A DNA stretch of 14,437 bases from JAABRU01 sp050180235 (GCA_050180235.1 JBFXEJ010000135.1:1-14437); one strand, 5' to 3'; positions 5,987 through 12,355 are shown, numbered from the stretch's first letter. A program made the numbers and translations. The notes: generated by a model from the letters alone, not told the origin.

Positions 5987-6015
5987 ATGCTGATTCTCCA
6001 TTGACATGATACAAT
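5987..6015. repeat. Left 29-bp inverted repeat flanking trhA
   Basis: The outer edge reads ATGCTGATTCTCCATTGAC and the inner edge GATACAAT. Its reverse complement matches 7114-7142 at about 23 of 29 positions, and it matches the ends of the 928-1291 element. Together the two ends bracket the trhA gene. Confidence 0.65.
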
Positions 6016-6038
6016 CTGCACTCCCGCTCCGGACTGAT

Positions 6039-6073
6039 CCGGAGGAGTGCAAAAACCGGGCATAGCGGTTTTG
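6039..6073. repeat. Degenerate REP-like hairpin unit
   Basis: The CCGGAGGAGTGCAAAAA head is followed by an altered core and AGCGGTTTT. The 3' arm is incomplete, so the hairpin is weakened. It sits just inside the left inverted repeat, mirroring the layout at 928-1007. Confidence 0.6.
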
Positions 6074-6104
6074 TTGAAAATAATGAACAAAAGGCATTGA
6101 TGAA

Positions 6105-6761
6105 ATGAAAAATATGGAAGCTGGAAATTACTACCCTCCGGCAGAGGAAAATATCAACATTATTTCTCATGCTGCCGGTTTCATTCTGAGCATTATTGCT
6201 TCGGTATTTCTGCTGATACATGCAAATCTGCACGGAAACATCTGGCATATTGTCAGTTTCGGCATTTTCGGAGCAAGTCTGATGATATTATATGCTGCAT
6301 CTGCTTTTTACCACAGTGCAAAAATGTCAAAGTTAAGAAAAAAATTGAACATCGTTGACCACGCATCCATTTATGTTCTCATTGCAGGAACCTACACTCC
6401 TTTCACACTTGTCACCCTGAAAGGGATGATCGGCTGGGTGATTTTCGGTATTTCCTGGGGAATGGCTTTGACCGGAATCATTCTGAAACTTTTTTTTACA
6501 GGAAAATTTGATCTGATTTCAACAATCATGTATGTGCTTATGGGGTGGATTATCATTTTCGCCATAAAACCCTTAGCTCAGAATTTACCTTCAGAAGGTG
6601 TGTTCTGGCTTTTTGCAGGAGGAATTTCCTACACAATCGGTGCGGTTTTATACAGCATTGACAAAATTAAATTCAATCACGCCATCTTTCATATATTTGT
6701 TCTGATGGGAAGCTTTTGTCATTTCATGTCAGTGTTCTTTTATGTTTTACCCGGTGAATAA
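6105..6761 (+). CDS. trhA: TrhA / hemolysin III family (PAQR-type) membrane protein
   Basis: This encodes a 218-residue protein with seven predicted membrane helices, the usual length for bacterial TrhA. Signature elements are present in order: N-I-I-S-H-A-A-G (17-24), S-A-F-Y-H-S with the metal-ligand histidine at 70, D-H-A-S-I-Y-V-L-I-A-G-T-Y-T-P-F (85-100), and H-A-I-F-H-I-F-V-L-M-G-S-F-C-H-F with H192, H196 and H206. These fit the zinc-binding PAQR hydrolase-like core. In Escherichia coli and Bacillus, TrhA proteins take part in membrane-energetics and fatty-acid/fluidity homeostasis; toxin activity should not be assumed. The ATG has only a weak upstream AAAGG. The gene is enclosed by inverted repeats 5987-6015 and 7114-7142 and REP-like units on both sides. 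Confidence 0.92.
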   Translation: MKNMEAGNYYPPAEENINIISHAAGFILSIIASVFLLIHANLHGNIWHIVSFGIFGASLMILYAASAFYHSAKMSKLRKKLNIVDHASIYVLIAGTYTPFTLVTLKGMIGWVIFGISWGMALTGIILKLFFTGKFDLISTIMYVLMGWIIIFAIKPLAQNLPSEGVFWLFAGGISYTIGAVLYSIDKIKFNHAIFHIFVLMGSFCHFMSVFFYVLPGE

Positions 6762-6785
6762 CCGGATGAGTTACACCTTACCGTT

Positions 6786-6823
6786 CCGGAGGAGTGCAGA
6801 AATTAAGCGGAGCGGTTTTCTGC
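6786..6823. repeat. 38-bp REP-like hairpin unit (AGAAA variant)
   Basis: The CCGGAGGAG head is followed by arms TGCAGAAA and TTTTCTGC around TTAAGCGGAGCGG. Compared with the units at 970 and 1196, both arms changed together (A to G on the left, T to C on the right), so pairing is kept. Confidence 0.8.
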
Positions 6824-6976
6824 TTTCCCACAGAGGACACAGAGGATAAAAAAACCACAGAGGACACAGAGACACACAGGATTTGACAGCTTTCAGAAAG
6901 TTGTCAAATCTGAATCCTGATTTGCACAGAAAATCTCTGTGTTCTCTGTGCAGTCCTCTGTGTTCTCTGTGGGAAA
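6824..6976. repeat. Long nested palindrome downstream of trhA
   Basis: The outer arms 6824-6846 (TTTCCCACAGAGGACACAGA start) and 6954-6976 are inverted copies matching at 22 of 23 bases. Each side carries tandem ACAGAGGACACAGAG-type repeats. A central hairpin (GATTTGACA at 6890-6898 with TGTCAAATC at 6902-6910, around CTTT-cag-AAAG) lies at the axis. The 153-bp structure could form a large cruciform or, if transcribed, a strong terminator for trhA. Confidence 0.8.
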
Positions 6977-7000
6977 CAGATGCACAGTCAGACATATATT

Positions 7001-7080
7001 CCGGAGGAGTGCAGAAATTAAGCGGAGCGGTTTTCTGCAAATCCGGAGGAGTGCAGAAATTAAGCGGAGCGGTTTTTTGC
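7001..7080. repeat. Two tandem 38-bp REP-like hairpin units
   Basis: Units at 7001-7038 and 7043-7080 lie head to tail, four bases apart. The first has matching arms TGCAGAAA and TTTTCTGC. The second has TGCAGAAA but TTTTTTGC, so one pair is lost; it looks like a hybrid of the two arm types. Confidence 0.8.
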
Positions 7081-7113
7081 ACACGCGGAACCGGGGAAAA
7101 ACTGACAATAAAT

Positions 7114-7142
7114 ATTGTATCAAATAAATGGAGAATTGGTAT
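7114..7142. repeat. Right 29-bp inverted repeat abutting the ATPase start
   Basis: This is closely similar to 1263-1291 (ATTGTATCAAAT, then AATGG-GAATTGGTAT), and the 45 bases before it are similar too (AAAACTGACAATA shared). It is the inverted partner of 5987-6015. It ends one base before the ATG of the next gene. Confidence 0.7.
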
Positions 7143-7143
7143 T

Positions 7144-8226
7144 ATGAACGGTAAGACACCGGAAATCATTTCACCGGAAGCCTGTGCGACCGGAATCTTT
7201 GAAATGAGCGGGGCAGAGTTTGAGCCGGATATCGCAGCCGATATGTGGACAAAAATAATAAACCATAAATGGATTCTCTCGGAAAAAGTCGGTCGGGATG
7301 TCGGCCTGCGTACAGCCTGCATTGATTTTCTGGAAAACATGGGACAGGCCAGTGATGAGTACAGGACGTATAAGCACAAGGATATTCTGAGAGAAATGGG
7401 AGCCCAGACTTTCAGCAGGGAACTGTGGGATACCATAGCCGACTCCCAGCCCCCCAAGCAACTGATTCAGCGCAGAATCATTCTTCCCCTGACAGAGGAG
7501 AAACTGGCAAAAAAGCACGGGGTTGTCTGTCCCAGGGCGATCATATTTTTCGGGCCTCCCGGCACAGGAAAGACCCATTTTGTCAAGGCCATAGCAGGTG
7601 TCCTGTCATGGTGGTACATTGAGATTTTACCGAGTATGCTTATGGCCGAAGGTGTGGAAAAAATGGGGGCAAATCTGCGTGAAGTAATGCAGCAGGCAGG
7701 AACCCTTGATGAAGTGGTTCTTTTTATAGATGAATTCGAAGAACTTGCTGGCAGCCGTGACACGGCAGACAGAATTGACAAGTCCATCACAAACGAGTTT
7801 TTAAAACAGATTCCGCTGCTTAAAAATCAGAAAAACAAGATACTGCTGGTTTGTGCAACAAATTACATCCGGCAACTGGATGCTGCTATGCTCCGGCCCG
7901 GAAGGTTTGACTGCATTATTCCGGTTGGCGGATTGGACGGGGATGGCAGAACAACCATACTTGAACATTATCTTACCAGGCTCAACACAGGACAAATAGA
8001 TTTGGATCAGCTTATTGAAATGACATCCGGGTTTACCCCTGCGGACATCCAGTATCTTGTTGATCAGGTTGCATATTTCGCATTCGATCAGGAAGTAGGC
8101 GGAAAAAAGGACTACCGGGTAAATACAGATACATTTATTCAGATGATGTCAAAGGTGCCCCCTTCTCTGAGCCGTGAAGTGATTGAAGAATTTGAAAAAG
8201 ACAGTATCAGTTATTCACGGGTCTGA
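7144..8226 (+). CDS. Standalone AAA+ ATPase
   Basis: This encodes a 360-residue protein from the ATG at 7144. Residues 35-66 carry WTKIINHKWILSEKVGRDVG followed by L-R-T-A-C-I-D-F, a conserved-looking motif I cannot place firmly. Residues 130-335 are one AAA module: Walker A GPPGTGKT (137-144), Walker B VVLFIDE (191-197), sensor-1 ATN (238-240), RPGRFD (251-256) with the arginine finger, and a helical lid (TSGFTPADIQYLV, 294-306). This resembles classic AAA proteins (FtsH/katanin/Cdc48-like core) with a single domain and no protease, so it is probably a hexameric remodelling ATPase of unknown client. The start is uncertain: no Shine-Dalgarno is visible because a repeat element ends one base upstream. 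The open frame continues upstream to 6883 only through repeats, and ATG 7204 is an alternative. It is followed by a strong terminator. Confidence 0.87.
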   Translation: MNGKTPEIISPEACATGIFEMSGAEFEPDIAADMWTKIINHKWILSEKVGRDVGLRTACIDFLENMGQASDEYRTYKHKDILREMGAQTFSRELWDTIADSQPPKQLIQRRIILPLTEEKLAKKHGVVCPRAIIFFGPPGTGKTHFVKAIAGVLSWWYIEILPSMLMAEGVEKMGANLREVMQQAGTLDEVVLFIDEFEELAGSRDTADRIDKSITNEFLKQIPLLKNQKNKILLVCATNYIRQLDAAMLRPGRFDCIIPVGGLDGDGRTTILEHYLTRLNTGQIDLDQLIEMTSGFTPADIQYLVDQVAYFAFDQEVGGKKDYRVNTDTFIQMMSKVPPSLSREVIEEFEKDSISYSRV

Positions 8227-8278
8227 ATTGCTCTCCTTTGTCAGGCAGTAAGTACTCAAGCGAAAATTTTCGTGTATT

Positions 8279-8314
8279 AAAAAAACCGGATTTTTCGGAA
8301 AAATCCGGTTTTTT
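8279..8314. terminator. Bidirectional rho-independent terminator
   Basis: CCGGATTTTT (8286-8295) pairs perfectly with AAAAATCCGG (8299-8308) around a three-base loop, with A residues before and six T residues after. It lies about 50 bp after the ATPase stop and 38 bp before the cardiolipin synthase ATG. The same stem sequence recurs in the array at 10001. Confidence 0.88.
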
Positions 8315-8351
8315 GTAAAATTTATATCTGAAAATATATGGAAACGTACTT

Positions 8352-9602
8352 ATGACCGAAATGATTCCGGACAACCTGATCACCCTGCTGCAAAACGGTG
8401 AAGCTTATTTTCCAGCGGTCAAAGCAGCGCTGGACCGGGCCGAGGATGAAATTTATCTGGAAAGTTATATTTTTAAAAATGACAGTACCGGACAGAGCAT
8501 TGCGGAAGCCCTCAGACGGGCGGCTTTTCGCGGCGTAAAAACCCATGTTCTGATTGACGGATTCGGTTCGGACAGTTTTCCGAAAACCATGATTGATTAC
8601 CTTGAGGCGTCCGGCGTAATGGTTCTGAAATTCCGGCCCGGTATATCACCCTGGACACTGCGGCGCCGGAGGCTGCGCCGTCTGCACCGTAAAATTGTGG
8701 TCGCGGATCATAAGATTGCATTTGTCGGAGGCATTAATATTATTGATGATATGGATATGCCGGGTCAGACACTGCCCCGTTATGACTACGCTGTAAGTGT
8801 GGAAGGGCCTCTGGTGGAAAAAATTCATGATTCTGCCCGCCAGGTCTGGTCACGGGTGGCCATGACCCGCCCGCATCCCGGCCGGGGCCGGGACGCAGAC
8901 AGACAGGCTTTTTCAGCCAAACCAGCGGGAAGTATGCAATCGGCTTTTGTGGTGCGGAATAACATCCTCCATCGCCGTGATATTGAAGATGCCTATCTGC
9001 AGGCGATTGAACAGGCGCAGTCTGAAATCATTCTTGCAAATGCCTATTTTTTCCCCGGCCTGAAGTTTCGCCATGCGCTTATGGATGCAGCCGGCCGCGG
9101 TGTCCGGGTCATTCTGCTGCTGCAGGGAAGGGTGGATTACCGGCTGCTGCATTATGCCTCGAATGCCCTGCGCGGCAGTTTTCTTGATGCAGGAATTGAA
9201 ATCTACGAATACAGGAGCATTATGCACGCCAAAGTTGCTGTTATTGATGAACATTGGGCTACTGTGGGCTCCTCAAATCTTGATCCTTTCAGTCTGCTGC
9301 TTGCACTTGAGGCAAATGTCGTTGTTGACGATGAAAATTTTGCCAAAAAATTAAAGCACAGCCTGGAATATGCTATCAGTACCAGAGCGCAGCGGATATT
9401 TGCGGATAAATGGAAAGAGCAGTCCGTCAGGCTGCGTGTGGCGGGCTGGCTAAGTTACGGTTTGGCGCGGTTCATGACAGGAATGGCCGGGTATGCCCCG
9501 GAAACCGTCCGTCCGGGTATTTCCGTACCTGCGTATCCGGGTAAAACATACCTGTCCCTGTTCACACCCGGAATGGAAACTTCGGCCGGAAAAAGGAAGT
9601 GA
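8352..9602 (+). CDS. clsB: Cardiolipin synthase, ClsB-like phospholipase D superfamily
   Basis: This encodes a 416-residue protein, close to the length of Escherichia coli ClsB (413). It has two phospholipase D domains with intact HKD motifs: H112-x-K114-x4-D119 followed by GGIN, and H292-x-K294-x4-D299 followed by GSSNLDP. The N-terminus lacks the two membrane helices of ClsA, which supports the ClsB/YbhO type. It is expected to condense phosphatidyl donors at the inner membrane to make cardiolipin, or related phospholipids. The C-terminus (about 360-416) is less conserved and partly hydrophobic (GWLSYGLARFMTGMAGYA). The ATG has only a modest GGAAA about eight bases upstream. It is isolated by a terminator on its 5' side. 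Cardiolipin synthesis fits the envelope-stress theme of the window. Confidence 0.92.
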   Translation: MTEMIPDNLITLLQNGEAYFPAVKAALDRAEDEIYLESYIFKNDSTGQSIAEALRRAAFRGVKTHVLIDGFGSDSFPKTMIDYLEASGVMVLKFRPGISPWTLRRRRLRRLHRKIVVADHKIAFVGGINIIDDMDMPGQTLPRYDYAVSVEGPLVEKIHDSARQVWSRVAMTRPHPGRGRDADRQAFSAKPAGSMQSAFVVRNNILHRRDIEDAYLQAIEQAQSEIILANAYFFPGLKFRHALMDAAGRGVRVILLLQGRVDYRLLHYASNALRGSFLDAGIEIYEYRSIMHAKVAVIDEHWATVGSSNLDPFSLLLALEANVVVDDENFAKKLKHSLEYAISTRAQRIFADKWKEQSVRLRVAGWLSYGLARFMTGMAGYAPETVRPGISVPAYPGKTYLSLFTPGMETSAGKRK

Positions 9603-9678
9603 ACCGCAGAATTTTGATTCGTATGATTAATTATCTGTATTTATAATATAATAACCTTATAAAAGAAAGGATTCTGTT

Positions 9679-9810
9679 ATGGGAGACAATGGGAAAAAAG
9701 ATAAAGACAAACGTGAAGACCAGAAAAAAGGCATGCACGCACTGAAGGAGAAACGGAAGCAGAAAAAAGATAAAACAAAACCGGTTTGGGAAAATGCAAA
9801 ACAGGTCTGA
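9679..9810 (+). CDS. Tiny lysine-rich basic protein
   Basis: This short open frame encodes 43 residues, MGDNGKKDKDKREDQKKGMH followed by more Lys/Glu/Arg-rich sequence and PVWENAKQV. AAAGGA lies eight bases upstream of the ATG, and an AT-rich stretch with TATAAT (9642-9647) precedes it, so expression is plausible. It has no signal peptide, membrane segment or recognised domain. Highly charged small proteins of this kind are common in bacteria and may bind nucleic acid; that is speculation. The stop overlaps a hairpin (TCTGATTTT at 9806-9814 with AAAATCAGA at 9817-9825). Confidence 0.6.
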   Translation: MGDNGKKDKDKREDQKKGMHALKEKRKQKKDKTKPVWENAKQV

Positions 9811-9874
9811 TTTTGAAAAATCAGAGCAGCGCGTGACTCTGATTCCCTGTCCGCAGTTTTTAATTCCAATGGTT

Positions 9875-9983
9875 AGGTGATTTCCAGAAAAAAATATACC
9901 GGAAAAGTATCAAAAGCTTCCAGCTTTTGCCCTGTGCCTGTGCCTGTGAACTGAACCGGGATATTTATTCTCAGAAATCACCT
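9875..9983. repeat. AGGTGATTTC-ended MITE, family F copy 1
   Basis: This 109-bp element runs from AGGTGATTTCCAGAAA to TCAGAAATCACCT and is nearly identical to 10710-10812. It contains a hairpin CAAAAGCT-tcc-AGCTTTTG and a short tandem of CCTGTG (three units here, two in copy 2), which accounts for the 6-bp length difference. Confidence 0.9.
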
Positions 9984-10000
9984 TAATACTCTGTAAGCCT

Positions 10001-10213
10001 TGAATCTGTAAGTTGCAGAAACCGGATTTTTCCAAAAAATCCGGTTTTTTTGTTTTCTGCACATTGAATCTGTGAGTTGCAGAAACCGGATTTTTCCAAA
10101 AAATCCGGTTTTTCTGTTTTCTGCACACTGAATCTGTGAGTTTCAAAGATCGGATTTTTCCAAAAAAATCCGGTCTTTCTGTTTTCTGCACACTGAATCT
10201 GTGTGCTGCAGAT
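10001..10213. repeat. Tandem array of 64-bp hairpin units
   Basis: Three units begin TGAATCTG at 10001, 10065 and 10129 (periods 64 and 64), and a partial fourth begins at 10194. Each has a stem of the form CCGGATTTTT-cc-AAAAAATCCGG followed by T residues, so each could terminate transcription. Outer arms TGCAGAAA and TTTTCTGC match those of the 38-bp REP units. Unit 3 has changed flanks (AAAGA with TCTTT) that still pair. Confidence 0.85.
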
Positions 10214-10583
10214 ATTCCTCTCCGAAACAGCACAGGCCGAAATCGCGCTGAAGAGTGAAGCAGAAAGATCGGGGAAAAAGGTTTTATATGACCTTGTGTC
10301 AGATATGACCTTTTTTTATATAATTTTACACGACTTAAAATGGCAGACATGTAAATATTTTTTTAACTGATTAATCATTAAAAATCAGTGTGATAGGCAG
10401 CAATATAATAAAAAATCGGAATGCTGGCACGAATATTGAATAGTAATAAAGCAAAGCAATGAAGTCAGACGAAAAAATGGGCGAAAAGAAAGTATGGATG
10501 CTGTGAATGAACCGATTGATATTCCATCCGTCATCGCCCGTGTTATGACAATATTGCTGTATCATCGGCAGACCGGCGTTCTC
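10214..10583. other. Gene-free AT-rich spacer
   Basis: I see no credible gene here. There is a possible stem AAAAAGGT...ACCTTTTTTT at about 10274-10317, a small stem ACTGATT...AATCAGT near 10366-10390, and the sigma-54-like site at 10425. A short frame starting at 10494 runs into the next repeat element and has no recognisable product. Confidence 0.5.
10425..10440 (+). promoter_or_regulatory. Possible sigma-54 (-24/-12) promoter
   Basis: TGGCACG (10425-10431), four bases, then TTGAA (10436-10440) fits the -24 half of the sigma-54 consensus exactly. The -12 half has GA instead of GC. Spacing is correct. The next clear gene is 630 bp downstream, with two repeat elements between, so it could be a chance match or a promoter separated from its gene by insertions. 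Confidence 0.3.
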
Positions 10584-10696
10584 ATACCAAATCGCTTTCA
10601 AAGTTCGGGGAATGTCTCTTTTTTTAACCACGAAAAACACGGACAGCACGAAAAGACAGCATTTGGCATGGTCATGTTTTGAAAGCGAATTGGTAT
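10584..10696. repeat. Inverted-repeat element with 19-bp arms (ATACCAA-ended)
   Basis: ATACCAAATCGCTTTCAAA (10584-10602) and TTTGAAAGCGAATTGGTAT (10678-10696) are inverted copies with one mismatch. The ends share ATACCAA-TCGC with the 928-1291 element. Inside is a purine-rich motif (AACCACGAAAAACACGGACA, about 10626-10655). Confidence 0.8.
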
Positions 10697-10709
10697 CAAA
10701 ACCACTTTA

Positions 10710-10812
10710 AGGTGATTTCCAGAAAAGAATATACCGGAAAAGTATCAAAAGCTTCCAGCTTTTGCCCTGTGCCTGTGAACTGAACCGGGATATTTATTTT
10801 CAGAAATCACCT
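10710..10812. repeat. AGGTGATTTC-ended MITE, family F copy 2
   Basis: This is a 103-bp near-identical copy of 9875-9983 in the same orientation, lacking one CCTGTG unit. It starts 14 bp after the ATACCAA-ended element. Its high identity to copy 1 suggests recent movement or gene conversion. Confidence 0.9.
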
Positions 10813-10962
10813 AAGTACAAAAAAAGACGCGGTTACATTGTTGGCAAAGCAAAAAACGCTATGAAAAAGACTTCAAAAAGGAGGTGGCAGGCACATAAAA
10901 ATTTGGACATGCGATGCTTTTTACCTCCGGGAGATTATTTATCCACGAGATTTAAAGCCAGA

Positions 10963-11047
10963 GGTTTTTTTAAGCAGTCTAACAGAGTCATGTTTTTTTA
11001 AAGCAGTTTAACAGAGTCAGGTTTTTTTAAGCAGTCTAACAGAGTCT
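10963..11047. repeat. Three tandem 28-29-bp repeats upstream of the PEP-CTERM gene
   Basis: Copies at 10963-10990, 10991-11019 and 11020-11047 share the pattern G-T7-A2/3-GCAGTYTAACAGAGTC. The first and third differ only at the last base. The array ends 26 bp before the PEP-CTERM start codon, so it forms the gene's leader or promoter region. Confidence 0.85.
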
Positions 11048-11073
11048 AAGGAAACAGGAAACAGGTAAATTTT

Positions 11074-11643
11074 ATGAAAAAAATGCTTATGGTTTGCAGT
11101 TTTGTACTTGTGGTGATTGGTGCGTTTGCGTTCAACGCAGAGGCCCTCCCGATGATTGACGGTGCCATATCCTTTAGCGGAACACCCGTTCAGGATAACC
11201 TGGATTTGACACTTGCCACGGCTTTCACTGGATTCAGCAATGCTGTTGTATCATCGACAGGTGGGAACGGATCTTATGATCCTGCTCTTCAGGGCCAGGC
11301 TGTTACGTTCACTCCCTTCGCGTTTCGGCCAAATACTGATCCAATTGTGCCACTCTGGACATTTGATTTTGACATGAAGACCTACAGCTTTGACGTTACA
11401 GATTTTGAAATCTCGTACAGCAGTTACAACACCTTAGTCCTTAAAGGGGAAGGTATTGCGCATATAACCGGTTTTGAAGACACCGCCGGTGACTGGTATT
11501 TCACCTCAAACGGCACCGAACGGACATCCTCTTTCTCCATATCTACCGATGTTTCGCCTGTTCCTGAACCGGCTACCATAGTGCTCCTTGGACTGGGACT
11601 TTTGGGAACTGGAAAATTTGCCCGAAGGAAGGCCAAAAAATAA
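11074..11643 (+). CDS. PEP-CTERM sorting-domain exported protein
   Basis: This encodes a 189-residue protein. Residues 1-24 form a signal peptide (MKKMLMVCSFVLVVIGAFAF then NAEA) with likely cleavage after AEA. The mature region (25-160) is rich in Ser, Thr, Gly and aromatic residues, beta-strand-like, with no named domain. The C-terminus carries the PEP-CTERM signal: V-P-E-P-A-T (163-168), a hydrophobic helix IVLLGLGLLGTG (169-180) and the basic end KFARRKAKK. Such proteins are recognised by an exosortase, cleaved and delivered to the surface or extracellular matrix, usually with exopolysaccharide genes. Neither exosortase nor polysaccharide genes are in the window. The ribosome-binding site is weak (ACAGG nine or so bases before the ATG). 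The gene probably ends at the terminator at 11783. Confidence 0.92.
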   Translation: MKKMLMVCSFVLVVIGAFAFNAEALPMIDGAISFSGTPVQDNLDLTLATAFTGFSNAVVSSTGGNGSYDPALQGQAVTFTPFAFRPNTDPIVPLWTFDFDMKTYSFDVTDFEISYSSYNTLVLKGEGIAHITGFEDTAGDWYFTSNGTERTSSFSISTDVSPVPEPATIVLLGLGLLGTGKFARRKAKK

Positions 11644-11660
11644 TAAATTACTGACTGATG

Positions 11661-11753
11661 TTACACAGCCCCGGCATACCGGCAAACGCCAGTATCATGA
11701 TGAACATGCTGAAACAATCGGATTCCGGTCTGCTTTTTGAAAAGGCTGTGTAA
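11661..11753. repeat. Short inverted-repeat segment (10-bp arms)
   Basis: TTACACAGCC (11661-11670) and GGCTGTGTAA (11744-11753) are exact inverted copies 93 bp end to end, just after the PEP-CTERM stop. Similar bases (TTACTGA) flank both sides. It may be a remnant of an insertion sequence or a MITE; evidence is modest. Confidence 0.5.
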
Positions 11754-11782
11754 GATAAGTTACTGATAAACATAGCGAAGCA

Positions 11783-11821
11783 AAAAATGCCCGGCAGCTA
11801 TTAAGTCTGCCGGGCATTTTT
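11783..11821 (+). terminator. Strong rho-independent terminator
   Basis: AAAAATGCCCGGCAG (11783-11797) pairs perfectly with CTGCCGGGCATTTTT (11807-11821) around a nine-base loop. The GC-rich stem with flanking A and T runs makes it potentially bidirectional. It lies 140 bp after the PEP-CTERM stop. Confidence 0.88.
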
Positions 11822-12050
11822 AAGTAATCTGCCAAATTTTTTTTCTGTAACACTTTCAATTTTTTGATGTTCTTCAGAGGAATTGGCCCCACATCCAAAA
11901 TCGGATTCTGATATTTATCATTTGACTTTTCAGGTTTTATCTGCTATTAGTACATATTATGGACATTATCATGACCATTGAAAAAAACCAAAAATGTAAG
12001 AAATTAAGCATTTAAAATTTTTATCAGAACAGTGAGCGTGATTTGCCGGG

Positions 12051-12120
12051 TGTCACCTGTCACCTGTCACCTGTCACCTGTCACCTGTCACCTGTCACCT
12101 GTCACCTGTCACCTGTCACC
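12051..12120. repeat. Ten perfect tandem copies of TGTCACC
   Basis: The 7-bp unit TGTCACC repeats ten times without error over 70 bp. It lies about 235 bp upstream of the sigma-54 activator gene. Perfect short tandem repeats of this sort are prone to copy-number change by slippage. Confidence 0.97.
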
Positions 12121-12355
12121 CTGATATCCTGATACCCAGCCAGTGCTGCAAGACCACTCTGGCAGAAAATTTTCTTATGCGCATTATTATTATCCTGAAA
12201 TTCCTGTAATCCGGCTTTCCCTGAGAACCCGGCCGTCTTCGGAAGCGATGAAAAAACTGATCGCAACTGATCAGATTTCAGTGAGGACCGCCCAGTGAAC
12301 ATAAACGGCCAACTGAAAAAAGAGCAAATAATCAAAAAATCATGGGGGTGAGCAA

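Noticed and set aside
6883..7143. 87-residue N-terminal extension of the AAA ATPase
   Set aside because: The sequence is entirely palindromic and REP-like repeat DNA; the frame stays open by chance.
6771..7457. 228-residue reverse-strand open frame
   Set aside because: It overlaps repeats and the antisense of the ATPase gene; repeated peptides such as KTAPLNFCTPPD are translated REP units.
10001..10213. CRISPR array
   Set aside because: The whole 64-bp unit is repeated, with no unique spacers between short repeats, and there are no cas genes.
9910..10350. 146-residue reverse-strand open frame
   Set aside because: It is an antisense reading of the tandem hairpin array, giving repeated KPDF peptides; no ribosome-binding site or domain.
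10494..10682. 62-residue open frame on the + strand
   Set aside because: It runs into the inverted-repeat element at 10584-10696, has no clear ribosome-binding site and no recognisable product; a gene remnant cannot be excluded.
10762..11001. 79-residue open frame on the + strand
   Set aside because: It begins inside a MITE copy and ends within the 28-bp tandem repeats; composition is not protein-like.
12051..12120. Possible CRISPR or coding repeat
   Set aside because: The unit is a 7-bp perfect microsatellite-like tandem without spacers and in no open gene.
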